DNA of 56,458 nt from Okeania sp. SIO2C9 (GTDB taxonomy: Bacteria; Cyanobacteriota; Cyanobacteriia; Cyanobacteriales; Microcoleaceae): assembly GCF_010672455.1 (NCBI RefSeq), contig NZ_JAAHGO010000057.1, forward strand, positions 1 through 56,458. The letters are read 5' to 3'. Shown piece after piece: positions 39,169 through 47,772 of the stretch (positions within the stretch are counted from its first letter, which is position 1; each line of letters starts with the position of its first letter). A program made the position numbers and the translations under genes. The notes beneath the pieces are model-generated. The model was not told the origin of the DNA. It worked only from the letters and a program-made list of their open reading frames with translations, and made no database searches.

Positions 39169-39969
39169 CTAATTATTAACAGTAAAAAAATATATTTCTG
39201 CAATTACAAAACTAGCAGCAATTATTAAAGATAAGAATAGATATATTAAGTCTGGTCTATATTTAAGATTGTTTGTAGAACCAGAATATATTCTATTATT
39301 CTCATTATGTAACACATTTCCATAACCGCGCAACAACATTGCCTGATAAACTCGTTCTGCTTGTTGATAACTTCGCACTAAAAGACTACCTGTAAGAGCA
39401 GCATAAACTGATAAGTTTCTCCAACTAAATTTGCTCCGCTGAAAACCTCTTAATCTAGTAGCTTTAAACATCATGCTCAGTTGATTCGATATTTCAAAAA
39501 TATAACGATAAGATAACAAAAGTATATCGGTAATAATGGGAGAAATTCCCAACTGCCTCATCCCTTTGATTGTTGTTAAAAATGAACTTGTACCGAATAA
39601 AATCAAGCAAGTAGTCATAATGGCAAAAAAACGACTAACAATTAATATAACTGCCAGACATCCTTCCTGGCGAACTGTCAAAAATCCGTATTGCCAAATA
39701 ATTGTTTGACCAGATAAAAAAGGTAATAATACGATTACTCCTAACAAAAAAAATCCTGGATAACGTAATCGACTAATTAAAAATGATAAAGGTAGCTTTG
39801 AAACTCCATAAAGCAGAATAGTTACTAAAAGCATTAATGGAATTAAATACCAACTATTCACAGTAGCAAAACCAAACATTAATGCCATTAAAGCGATAAG
39901 TTTATATCTCACATCCCACCGATGTATTGGAGAGTTTAAATTGGCATATTCATCTAGGGCAAATTTCAT
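39169..39969 (-). CDS. cbiQ: ECF-type nickel/cobalt transporter transmembrane T component
   Basis: 266 codons with about five hydrophobic segments. The two cytosolic coupling motifs of CbiQ/EcfT proteins are visible: KATRLRGFQRSKFSWRNL and YQAMLLRGYGN (Ala-Arg-Gly type). CbiQ is the scaffold linking the ATPase dimer to the metal-binding CbiM. It is separated from cbiM by 1.3 kb of repeats, so co-transcription with cbiM is uncertain, while cbiO follows directly. Confidence 0.9.
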   Translation of the reverse strand: MKFALDEYANLNSPIHRWDVRYKLIALMALMFGFATVNSWYLIPLMLLVTILLYGVSKLPLSFLISRLRYPGFFLLGVIVLLPFLSGQTIIWQYGFLTVRQEGCLAVILIVSRFFAIMTTCLILFGTSSFLTTIKGMRQLGISPIITDILLLSYRYIFEISNQLSMMFKATRLRGFQRSKFSWRNLSVYAALTGSLLVRSYQQAERVYQAMLLRGYGNVLHNENNRIYSGSTNNLKYRPDLIYLFLSLIIAASFVIAEIYFFTVNN

Positions 39970-41000
39970 TACTATAGTAGGTATTAGGTAGTAGATTTTT
40001 CACAATTAATAATTAATTGTCTCTTCTCCTTCTTGAGCGGGGGAGTAGGGGGGGTAAGTAAACATAAGAATAATTAACAATAACTGGCTTCCTAATTATC
40101 AAAAAAAGTTATTCAGTCTGTGTTAATTACTTAATAATTGAAGTGTTATTCTGAAGCAAGAGACTTTAACTAGCTATCAACTTTTCCGTTCCGGAATGCT
40201 CCGCAAACAACATTTAGCTGGAGCGCTAAAAAATCAAGGGTTTAAGTCCCCCACTATATTTGAAAAAATTAATGGTGCGCCTTTTATGGGGATTTAAACC
40301 CCCATTATACACCCTGAAAATGCTGACTGCTGAAGTGCTGATAGCTGACTGCTACTTCAAATCTGGAATATTCTCTTTTTTTATCCCCCTAAAAGGGGAG
40401 GATTGAGACTAGAATTTTTCGGTCTTCTAAGTATAGCATTCCTTTTTCAATTCAATCTAACATCTAACTTTGAAAGCAAAGGAACAGATAACAAAAGAAG
40501 GAAAAAATTGTAGTTAAAAATTTGACTAACTAATAGTTATTCAAGATTGATTTGAAGGATATAGCAGTCGAAGGAAAGGTAAGGACATATCAAAAGCTTA
40601 AAACTCAGACAATGCCAGATTTTTTCTTCTTCCTTCTTACTTCTTACTTCTTCCTTCTTCCTTCTGCGTATAACCTATGAAATTTTCCCCCTCACCTATT
40701 TTCCATCACGATATTCCCTAGTTTCATATAGAATCCGGTTATATAGTATATGTTGATAATTCTATAGTTACTTCAATATTTAATCTCCCTTACCGAGTAA
40801 TTAATAATTAATAATTAATAATTAATAATTAAATAATTCGCGCTTTGAAACCTCCCCTTTTAAGGGGAAAAAAGCGGTCGAGGGATGGCGAGGTCCCCTC
40901 GCCATATCCAATCGACCAAGACAGCGGTCGATATTCCCAGCTTCCCCGTTGGGTGGGATGGCGCAATTCGGAGCGGCTCTGATAAGAGCGGGTCTCCTCG

Positions 41001-41076
41001 CCATATCCAATCGACCAAGAAAAGAAATAATATCTCCTGATATTCAATTCCGTAACGGTTAAAACCCGAGGTAATT
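41001..41076. repeat. Dispersed repeat, family G (copy 2, reverse)
   Basis: CCATATCCAATCGACCAAGA, then AAGAAATAATATCTCCTGAT and CCGTAACGGTTAAAACC. Reverse complement of the copy at 35181-35255. Confidence 0.75.
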
Positions 41077-41139
41077 ATCAATTATCCATTATCCATTATC
41101 CATTAATGAACGTAGGGTGGGATGGATGGGTTTCCTAAG

Positions 41140-41216
41140 CATATCCAATCGACCAAGAGAAAAGAAATAATATTTCCTGATATTCAATTCCGTAACGGTT
41201 AAAACCCGAGGTAATT
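41140..41216. repeat. Dispersed repeat, family G (copy 3, reverse)
   Basis: Same sequence as 41001-41076 with minor changes, about 140 bp further on. The pair looks like a local duplication. Confidence 0.75.
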
Positions 41217-41285
41217 ATCAATTATCCATTATCAATTAATGAATTCCCTACTCCCCTACTCCCAACCCCTAACTATACAACAGTT

Positions 41286-41930
41286 CTAAGAAGGTAAAAG
41301 CTCTGGCATAACTCGACGCAAAAAACTGATAATCATTGCAGTCAAAATACCCTCTATTCCCATCAAAGGAATATGAGAAATCATTAATCCATAAATTACT
41401 CTCTGCTCTAAGACAGTATCAAACCCAGAAGGTAAATTTGTAATAATTATCGTAAAAAATATTAAACTAGAAACTCCAATAGCACTAGCTCCAGCAATAA
41501 ATCCAAAAATACTCATAGATAAATTTTCCTTAATTCCATTTCCTAAAATATGACGTAGCTGAAATATTTGATAAGCCAAAAGCGCAGGTATTCCCATAAT
41601 TAGAGCATTAATTCCTAAAGTAGTTAAACCACCGTGTCCGAACATTATTGCTTGAAAAAATAGACCAACAAGTATAGCTGGAAAAGCATAATAACCTAAA
41701 ACAGTTCCTAACAAACCATTTAATACTAAATGCACGCTAGCTGGTGGGATAGGAATATGAATACTAGAAGCTACAAAAAAAGCTGCTGTTAATAAAGAAG
41801 CTTTAGGAATGCTAGCTTGAGGATTTGGTAAACGATTAATTTGGCGTAGAGAATACCAGGTAATAAAAGAAGTAATCCCATAGCCACTAATACAGAGTTG
41901 AGCAGGCAAAATACCTTCTGAAATGTGCAT
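41286..41930 (-). CDS. cbiM: ECF-type nickel/cobalt substrate-binding membrane protein (S component)
   Basis: 214 codons. The N-terminus MHISEGILPAQLCISGYGIT is the CbiM/NikM hallmark; the Met1-His2 amino end folds into the membrane and binds the metal. Later segments SVHLVLNGLLGTVLGYYAFP and FFQAIMFGHGGLTTLGINAL carry the remaining conserved His residues. About six or seven membrane segments. A separate CbiN is not present; the NikL-like gene just upstream probably takes that role, which points to nickel as much as cobalt. Confidence 0.93.
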   Translation of the reverse strand: MHISEGILPAQLCISGYGITSFITWYSLRQINRLPNPQASIPKASLLTAAFFVASSIHIPIPPASVHLVLNGLLGTVLGYYAFPAILVGLFFQAIMFGHGGLTTLGINALIMGIPALLAYQIFQLRHILGNGIKENLSMSIFGFIAGASAIGVSSLIFFTIIITNLPSGFDTVLEQRVIYGLMISHIPLMGIEGILTAMIISFLRRVMPELLPS

Positions 41931-42263
41931 TATTGAAGATTTAAAAATATCCTGAAAAAAGTCAAATAATAATTAATAATTAATAATTAATAATTCAATA
42001 ATTCAATAATTATGGTTTAAAGCCGACCCTTTTAAGGGGGAAAAAAGCGGTTGAGGGATGGCGAGGTCCCCTCGCCATATCCAATCAACCAAGACAGCGG
42101 TCGAACTTCGGAGCTTCCCGTAGGGTGGGATGGATGGGTTTTCTAACCATATCCAATGGACTAAGAGAAGAAATAATATTTCCTTATATTCAATTCCGTA
42201 ACGGTTAAAACCCGAGGTAATTATCAATTATCCATTATCAATTATCAATTAATGAACATTATT
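41931..42263. other. Spacer between nikL-like gene and cbiM
   Basis: It consists almost wholly of repeats: an ATTAATA tract (about 41969-42010), 'gggatggcgaggtcccctcg' (about 42055-42074), and a family-G copy (42147-42222). Confidence 0.65.
42147..42222. repeat. Dispersed repeat, family G (copy 4, reverse)
   Basis: CCATATCCAATGGACTAAGA, then ATAATATTTCCTTATATTCA and CCGTAACGGTTAAAACC. It is slightly more diverged than copies 2 and 3. Confidence 0.75.
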
Positions 42264-42770
42264 CTAATGTTCTTCTTGTGGCCGATCTTGAGTTTTAAAT
42301 CGCCAGAAAAATAAAGTAGTTCCCACAAAACCCCACATAGTACAACCGATCATTAATCCTTTTTGTAGCGGGTTATAATCATTAGAAATATTGGCTAAAT
42401 ACTTGTTATTGTTGCTGACATTATGATGATGGTAATTGTTAGATTCATCTACTTGAAAAGGAATACTGACCAGCCCACCATGACCAGCTTGACGCACCTT
42501 AATTTCCCAAGTTCCAGACTGAGAAGAATCAGGGTAAAAAATAAAATTTCCTTGCTCATCAGTTGTGCCTTTTAACCAAACTTTATTTGGTTCGATAGGA
42601 GCATAAACTGTGACAGAAGCATTAGGTAAAGGAGTGCCAGTATCGTAAGTAGCATTAATCTTAATTGCCTGAGTAATTTGGTGTTGAATTTTCACTCCAT
42701 GAGCTATGGCTTTTCCCTGTAAACTTACTGAAGATAAAAATATTAAAGGAATAACAAATTGCCATTTCAT
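42264..42770 (-). CDS. NikL/CbiL-like accessory protein of the Ni/Co transporter
   Basis: 168 codons. Residues 1-23 are a signal peptide (MKWQFVIPLIFLSSVSLQGK, AIA) whose predicted cut leaves an N-terminal His (HGVKIQHQ). Residues about 30-105 form a carboxypeptidase-regulatory-like beta domain (GTPLPNASVTVYAP, KGTTDEQGNFIFYPD, GTWEIKVRQAGHGG). A His-rich stretch (NNYHHHNVSNNN) follows, then one C-terminal membrane helix (GLMIGCTMWGFVGTTLFFWR). This is the layout of NikL-type components accompanying NikM/CbiM. It likely collects or presents metal on the periplasmic side. The symbol is withheld because the match is by architecture. Confidence 0.75.
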   Translation of the reverse strand: MKWQFVIPLIFLSSVSLQGKAIAHGVKIQHQITQAIKINATYDTGTPLPNASVTVYAPIEPNKVWLKGTTDEQGNFIFYPDSSQSGTWEIKVRQAGHGGLVSIPFQVDESNNYHHHNVSNNNKYLANISNDYNPLQKGLMIGCTMWGFVGTTLFFWRFKTQDRPQEEH

Positions 42771-42982
42771 ATTTTACCTATGTATAATTTTTACCTTAGC
42801 AATCTTGCCATTATTTACAATTAAATTGGATTTATTTTATAGAAAATCCCGAATTACTAAATTACCCAGTTTAATTTATAAGATTTCTTACCGAAAAATT
42901 GGGTTTAAAGCCTCGCCCTTGTAGGGCGACTTTTTATTTGAGCATGCAAGTGAATTGAATATATGCTATTGTGTCATTAGTT

Positions 42983-43151
42983 GCCGGGGGGCACTCGGAA
43001 ACTCGTGCGCGGACGTGGAGGGAAGCGTTAGACTACCGCCAAGGAAGCAGCACCTTGTGTTAGCGGCAGCTATGCGAAGCAAAGCGTCAACCCGCCGAGG
43101 AGCTACGGCTTAGTAGGAATTCCCGCGCCTTTAGGCCGGGGAGGATGTCAA
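42983..43151 (+). mobile_element. Orphan right end of an IS200/IS605-type element (TnpB tail plus terminal hairpin)
   Basis: The segment is strikingly GC-rich. It ends in TAGGAATTCCCGCGCC, then TTTAGGCCGGGGAGGATGTC. A short stem with a TTTA loop followed by GGATGTCAA is, from memory, the usual right end of cyanobacterial tnpB elements and the 3' part of their guide RNA. The preceding 45 codons (VAGGHSETRARTWREALDYR) run to a stop at about 43061 and resemble the variable end of TnpB. No transposase core or left end is present. Confidence 0.55.
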
Positions 43152-43174
43152 AAGGCTAAAAGTCCAATAAATTA

Positions 43175-43337
43175 CTAGTGCAGGATGGCAGAAATAACTA
43201 ACCAGTTACAAAATCCTAAAAGTCTTACCAATCAATACTTTTGACTGTATTGAGTGCGTCTTACATTCTGAGGACACCTCAGAATTACGCACTCGATGCA
43301 TGACTTTTGACTTTTAACTTCCGCGTAGCGGCAATAG
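43175..43337. mobile_element. MITE-like element, family C copy 3
   Basis: It opens CTAGTGCAGGATGGCAGAAA and ends CCGCGTAGCGGCAATAG, with the decayed end CAATAG instead of CACTAG. The central hairpin GAGTGCGT...CTGAGGACACCTCAG...ACGCACTC is intact. It lies 20 bp beyond the end of the lipoprotein gene. Confidence 0.75.
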
Positions 43338-43358
43338 ACAAAAATTATCTTTGACTTT

Positions 43359-44216
43359 TTAATTTTGACTTACCAATGACTCATGACAATGACCTTCACC
43401 TACATGACCCAAACTGGGTAAAATTGTCATTAACTTTTGGTAGTCATTAGCAGAAAGTTTGCTTTTCAATGTAGCCATATCTGCTTCAACTTTTCCTCCT
43501 TCGGCGATCGCTGCTAGAGGTGCAAAACCTAATGCTCCTGTATTAATTTCGTCATCTGAGGCGGCATTACCATCACCGAAAAGATGGTCAAAATGGAATG
43601 TTGCTTCCAATTGCGCAATGTCTCCACCTTGGACAATACCTTTACGCTCATCCCCAACAAAATCTCCACAAGTAAATTCTAGCTCCTGGTCAACTTTTAG
43701 GGTGAAAGGTATCGTCTGACCATCTTTAGTTGCTGTGCCATCCATTAATAAAGAATAACCTTGAGCTGGGCCAACCGTTGCTTTGAGCATTTTCCAAGAG
43801 AGGGCATTGTAGAGACCTGGAGGTGCAGATACTTCACTTACCAAAATAGCTTCCGCAGTTTCATCCCCCTCTGCCAAGTCTACTGTTTTAGTTTGAGCAA
43901 GAATGACTTTTTCTTTTGCCTCTGGTTTTCCTCCCATTTCAGCATTATAGGGTGGGTCTGTTTGGTAGGCAGTGACTTCGACTAAGTTCGCGTAGAGTTG
44001 GTCAAATGTTACTTTCCACCCATCTTTAGTAACAAAACCTTGTCTCACAAAGTCTTCTCCATTGGCACGAAGTTGGAGAGTGCCTGGAATATCTTCAGTT
44101 GCTTGGGTTTGCTCGGTCTCAGTTTCAGTTGTTTGGGTTTGACAACTGCTCAGTAGAGCACTAGGGATGATAAAGGCCAATATTGACCATATTAAAAGCT
44201 GTTTTCTCATCTTCAT
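43359..44216 (-). CDS. Probable periplasmic lipoprotein upstream of the Ni/Co transporter genes
   Basis: 285 codons from the ATG at 44214-44216, chosen because it gives a clean lipoprotein signal (KQLLIWSILAFIIPSALLSS then C); a longer frame starts 23 codons earlier. The mature part is acidic and beta-rich: LQLRANGEDFVRQGFVTKDG, WKVTFDQLYANLVEVTAYQT, PPGLYNALSWKMLKATVG. FHFDHLFGDG and a His/Cys tail (GHVGEGHCHES) could bind metal. The overall look recalls MbnP/DUF4382-like periplasmic proteins, tentatively. Being on the same strand and ahead of the NikL-CbiMQO set suggests a role in metal capture. Confidence 0.65.
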   Translation of the reverse strand: MKMRKQLLIWSILAFIIPSALLSSCQTQTTETETEQTQATEDIPGTLQLRANGEDFVRQGFVTKDGWKVTFDQLYANLVEVTAYQTDPPYNAEMGGKPEAKEKVILAQTKTVDLAEGDETAEAILVSEVSAPPGLYNALSWKMLKATVGPAQGYSLLMDGTATKDGQTIPFTLKVDQELEFTCGDFVGDERKGIVQGGDIAQLEATFHFDHLFGDGNAASDDEINTGALGFAPLAAIAEGGKVEADMATLKSKLSANDYQKLMTILPSLGHVGEGHCHESLVSQN

Positions 44217-44785
44217 TGCTTTTACAGTTGTACGGTATTTGTACAGATAGGATTTTGAAAGTAAGCAAATTTTTAGGTATGGCATTTTGATTTACAGAAA
44301 ATTATCTTTTCTGTGGCTGGTTTAATACCCCACCCTCAACGGGGTTATAGCAGTGGAAGGAAAGGTGAGGACAGATCAAAAGCTGAAAACTCACACAACG
44401 CCAGATTTTTCCTTCTGCCTTCTTCAAGGACATCAGTGACCATTTTTCTCAAATATTGCTGACTTTTTTGGCCTTAATAGATCACATATCTCTGTTATTT
44501 AGTAAACACTTTTTTACAAAAATTAACAATCCCTGGGGAGGGCATTATGTGGACAAAAAAACAATTGAGTTTAAAAAAAAAATTTTATAAATTGACATCT
44601 AAAGATTTAAAATTGCTTTTAAACTTTGAGTTAATCACTATTACTATCAAAAATAAGATGATAAGATTATGACTTTAATAAAGATAAAATAAAAAAAACT
44701 AATATGTAAAAAATTGTCAATATTTTTGAGACCCCTTACAATATTTAATTGTCTTAGCATTAGTCAAAAAACTTACTTAACTAAT
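44217..44785. other. Divergent spacer, AT-rich
   Basis: At about 44322-44338 there is a copy of the 'taccccaccctcaacgggg' motif. It is followed by the 'gcagtggaaggaaaggtgag' element with its CCTTCTGCC tail (44347-44430). The right half is poly-A/T rich promoter sequence for the small lipoprotein gene. Confidence 0.55.
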
Positions 44786-45160
44786 ATGATGAATCACTTT
44801 CGTTTTCTATCCTTATCTGGAATCATTGCTAGTTTAATTGCTATGAGTTCCTGTGCAAATACAACTACTCCAACTGTAGATCCTAACGCTAATCCTAATA
44901 GTTTAAATTCACCAGTATCTACTGCTACTGACAACATGAGCAAAATAGATATAAATGATGCTTCAGACTCAGACTTAAAAAAATTAGCAATCAAGTTAAA
45001 CATACCCGATCTACCAGAAAAAATTAAGGAAAATCGTCCTTACAAAGATATTAATGAACTGGCAGTCAAAGAAATTATTAGTCCTCAACAATTAGACTTT
45101 GTGAAGAATGATATAACTGTGGCAAAACCTACCCCACTACCAGAAGAAGAAGACAATTAA
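44786..45160 (+). CDS. Small lipoprotein with a helix-hairpin-helix (ComEA-like) domain
   Basis: 124 codons from the ATG at 44786; a TTG 72 bp upstream would spoil the signal peptide. Residues 1-24 are a lipoprotein signal (FRFLSLSGIIASLIAMSS then C). A Thr/Pro/Asn-rich linker follows, then IDINDASDSDLKKLAIKLNI and PYKDINELAVKEIISPQQLD, a helix-hairpin-helix pattern of the kind in ComEA and PsbU ('iniNtAs..eL..lpGi'). It may bind DNA or protein at the cell envelope. A competence role cannot be claimed from this alone. Confidence 0.7.
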   Translation: MMNHFRFLSLSGIIASLIAMSSCANTTTPTVDPNANPNSLNSPVSTATDNMSKIDINDASDSDLKKLAIKLNIPDLPEKIKENRPYKDINELAVKEIISPQQLDFVKNDITVAKPTPLPEEEDN

Positions 45161-45600
45161 TGTAAGCATTTCCTGCGGAATGCTGCGCAAAAAACCATTA
45201 GATATTAGTTAGCCTCTTGTCGAGGAAATACGTTAACAGCAATTAATTTTGGGGAAGGTAAAAGCAACCTTTGAAACTGAGAAAGAATAAAAAGTTACTG
45301 CTAAAGTCTCCTTCCCAAACCTGAGAAATAATTATTTATTACTAATTGCTGTTTGCGTAGCATCCCGCAGGGAAGTGCTGACTGCTAATAGCTGAATACT
45401 TACCCTCTACTAATATATTCCTTATTTACTTAGTAGTAACTTAGTAGGGGTTAAAAAAACTTTTGTATTGAAATTATCTATAGATAAAATTAATATTTTT
45501 CATCCTTAAATAAAAGTTAAAATAATATATTTTATTGATTAAATGTATATAATTCAAAAGTGACAATTAAGCTAAAAAAATTAAGCATTGAGACACTAAA
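45161..45600. other. Spacer before the ferritin-like gene
   Basis: It contains 'gcggaatgctgcgca' at about 45175 and 'gcgtagcatcccgcaggga' at about 45355, both pieces of common dispersed palindromes. The last 150 bp are AT-rich with no gene. Confidence 0.5.
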
Positions 45601-46035
45601 ATGATAGAACTTAATACAGAAAAAGCTGTAGAGTTATTAAACTCTGTTATGGAATTTGAACTAGCAGGAGTAGTGCGCTATACTCACTACTCCCTAATGG
45701 TGACAGGACCTAATCGCATACCAATTGTACAATTTTTTCAAGCTCAAGCAAATGAATCTTTACTTCATGCTCAACAAGCAGGAGAAATATTAACAGGTTT
45801 AGAAGGTCATCCCACATTAAAAGTCGCTCCAATTGAAGAAACAAATCAACATTCAGTACCAGACCTTTTAAAGGAAAGCCTTAACCATGAAGCTAAAGCT
45901 TTAGAACTATATAAAAGTTTCTTGCAAATTGTAGAAAACGCAAGTATATATTTAGAAGAATATGCTCGCACCATGATTGGTCAAGAAGAGTTACATAATA
46001 TGGAAATCAAAAAAATGTTGCGTGACTATAGTTGA
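45601..46035 (+). CDS. Bacterioferritin-like di-iron protein
   Basis: 144 codons, four predicted helices. Conserved ferritin positions are visible: LNSVMEFELAGVVRYTHYSL (first helix Glu), ANESLLHAQQAGEIL (E..H pair), LNHEAKALELYKSFL (third helix Glu) and MIGQEELHNMEIKKML (E..H pair). These would form a di-iron ferroxidase centre. The usual haem-ligand Met of bacterioferritin is not apparent in the second helix, so it may be a haem-free relative. It probably stores iron or acts as an oxidase in the cytosol. It stands alone. Confidence 0.85.
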   Translation: MIELNTEKAVELLNSVMEFELAGVVRYTHYSLMVTGPNRIPIVQFFQAQANESLLHAQQAGEILTGLEGHPTLKVAPIEETNQHSVPDLLKESLNHEAKALELYKSFLQIVENASIYLEEYARTMIGQEELHNMEIKKMLRDYS

Positions 46036-46432
46036 TTAATTTAACCTAGAATAAATATCTAAAATTATCATAGCAATCCGTCTAAAAAATGTGAATATCT
46101 GCCCAGAAATCACATATTATTTAGGATTAGAAAAAGAGCAATCGGATTGCTTCATTTTTTCCTAATACCAAAGAAAAAATATCAACTATTTTGAAAAAAA
46201 ATTGCGATTATTTACCAAAAATTATCCGCTTTTTCATAGCTAAATATTTATTCATCTTAATTAGTAGGTATAGCAATCAGGAATCAGTTGTGAGAATTGA
46301 GATGTTCCTTAAAAGTATAGAATATAGCAATTATTATTTTTATATGATATGTTTTTTTCTTCTTCTGTGTTCCCTGTTCCCTGTTCTCTGTTCCGTAAAA
46401 GTTTTCAATATCTCACAACTAAAATCATATTG
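46036..46432. other. Spacer without a credible gene
   Basis: Two 'atagcaat' motifs, an inverted repeat around 'gcaatccg...cggattgc' (about 46073-46151), and CTGTTCCC tandem repeats (about 46372-46393). A TTG-initiated 91-codon frame here runs through the repeat and is not convincing. Confidence 0.5.
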
Positions 46433-46906
46433 CTATAAAGAAGGAAAAGATTTAATCCACTTTTGATTAATACTCCAATCCAAAACAAGGCCAGCCACAG
46501 CAAAAGCCACTACACTTTCTATACCCAGGACTATTAAAGGCCATAAATCAAGAAATGTATCCCCATAACTTAATCCCACATCAATTTCTCCCAAACCTCT
46601 GACACTGCCAAAGGCCACTACTGCTCCAGATTTTAGATGGGGGTTGCTATCCTGACGGATAATATAACGATAAGTCACGCCAAACAGAAATCCACTAATA
46701 AAAGCGATCGCGCCCTGAAACAAAACATTCCAGCCTAGAGCTATAATTTCTAAATCTGCCAATAACTCAAACTTATGGGCCAAAAATAGGCTGTTGCCCA
46801 AGGCGATCGCCCCAGAGGTTAAAAATAGGGAAATACCAGCTATAGTTCCTGCTTTGAGAGATTCTATTCTTTCTGTGAAGGTAAAATTTGATGAGTATTT
46901 GACCAT
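46433..46906 (-). CDS. Conserved cyanobacterial integral membrane protein
   Basis: 157 codons. After FTERIESLKAGTIAGISLFL there are about four hydrophobic segments (SLFLTSGAIALGNSLFLA, ALGWNVLFQGAIAFISGFLF, a Gly-rich middle, DLWPLIVLGIESVVAFAVAG). The loop VAFGSVRGLGEIDVGLSYGD is distinctive and probably functional. I recall a similar protein widely conserved in cyanobacteria, but I know no function for it. Two HIP1 sites lie in the gene. It is divergent from petN, separated by about 220 bp. Confidence 0.75.
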   Translation of the reverse strand: MVKYSSNFTFTERIESLKAGTIAGISLFLTSGAIALGNSLFLAHKFELLADLEIIALGWNVLFQGAIAFISGFLFGVTYRYIIRQDSNPHLKSGAVVAFGSVRGLGEIDVGLSYGDTFLDLWPLIVLGIESVVAFAVAGLVLDWSINQKWIKSFPSL

Positions 46907-47124
46907 ATACTATATCTTTTTATTGATTACCATATGTTTTTTGTCTCACTTAATCTTATCTTGTTTTTCAGACGGCTTGACATACTTAAATTTATACATA
47001 AATTGCGATAAACTTAATATTATTATCCTGTTTGATACTTTTGATTTTTTCATCTAGTCAAAATACCCTAAATCAAATATTATAAAGTTTGGAGTAAATG
47101 TTTATCTTTTTCTAAATTGTAGTT

Positions 47125-47214
47125 ATGGATATTTTGTCATTAGGCTGGGTTTCACTTTTAGTTGTGTTCGGTTTCTCTATTTCTATGGTAGTCTGGGGTC
47201 GTAACGGTTTCTAG
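47125..47214 (+). CDS. petN: Cytochrome b6f complex subunit VIII
   Basis: 29 codons, ATG to TAG. The peptide reads [20 protein letters not shown], then MVVWGRNGF. This is the full PetN sequence: a single membrane helix with the invariant WGR(N/S)G(L/F) end, and the usual length. PetN is a small core subunit required for stable assembly of the thylakoid b6f dimer between photosystem II and I. It stands alone with AT-rich promoter DNA. It is easily missed because of its size. Confidence 0.95.
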   Translation: MDILSLGWVSLLVVFGFSISMVVWGRNGF

Positions 47215-47772
47215 AAACTAAGCATCAGTTTTTATAAACCTAATTTTTTTTGATGCGATCGCACTAAATACCTTTTCTGAGCAATACCAGTAGATGGGGT
47301 AGGTCTGTTACCTCTCCCCATCAACCTTAGAAAATAACATTGCTGAACCAATAATCATATAAAACTCCTCCTTATTCCCTCAAGCAAATATCCATCAATA
47401 AATATAGGTAATATCATGTTCCCCCGGAGGGGGAGCTACGCTAACGGACGGGTCAGTTATAATAAAATTTAAGGACTCCGGGTACCGACAGTACCAAATA
47501 AATACTGAAATTATCAATACCCCATCTCCAATATTTCCTGTGTATTCCTCCTTTCTTCCCCTCCTGGGAGGGGTTAGGGGTGGGTTGACTCCTGAGGACT
47601 GACTCGTAACAACAGTTATTTATAAGTATTCAACCGTTAGCGTAGCTTCCCCCTCCGGAGGAACATTATATAAGCAGAATTACTTTTATCGCTACTTATT
47701 GACAAAAATAGAAAATAACTATATTTTAATTATTAACTTATTAATAAAAACTGTCAATAATTTTCTACAAAT
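47215..47772. other. Spacer between petN and the multicopper oxidase gene
   Basis: It holds an HIP1 site at 47256, an 'ggagggggagctacgctaac' motif (about 47425-47444) and its complement-like partner 'ttagcgtagcttccccctcc' (about 47637-47656), plus a 'cccctcctgggaggggttag' element (about 47559-47578). No gene was found. Confidence 0.55.

Larger units (their letters stand above)
39970..41285. other. 1.3-kb repeat block splitting cbiM from cbiQO
   Basis: There is no gene. It contains a family-H repeat (40058-40141), a copy of the 'gcagtcgaaggaaaggtaag' element with its CTTCTTC tail (about 40563-40668, related to 44347-44424), a solo family-B end (about 40726-40742), an ATTAATA tract (about 40798-40835), and a cluster of 'aagcggtcgagggatggcga' and family-G repeats (about 40850-41235). 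Repeat growth has evidently pushed the transporter genes apart. Confidence 0.7.
42771..43358. other. Spacer with insertion-sequence debris
   Basis: It contains the right end of an IS200/IS605-type element (42983-43151) and a family-C MITE (43175-43337). The first 200 bp are plain AT-rich promoter sequence for the NikL-like gene. Confidence 0.65.

Noticed and set aside
40822-42227. Several 60-75-codon minus-strand frames (RRYYFFSWSIGYGE type) between the transporter genes
   Set aside because: All are translations of family-G repeats in different frames and differ only by repeat copy.
42950-43150. GC-rich block first considered as a tRNA or structured RNA gene
   Set aside because: No cloverleaf or T-loop motif was found. 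The end structure fits an IS200/IS605 right end better.
46191-46466. 91-codon frame from a TTG
   Set aside because: It runs through a CTGTTCCC tandem repeat and overlaps the end of the membrane protein gene on the other strand.
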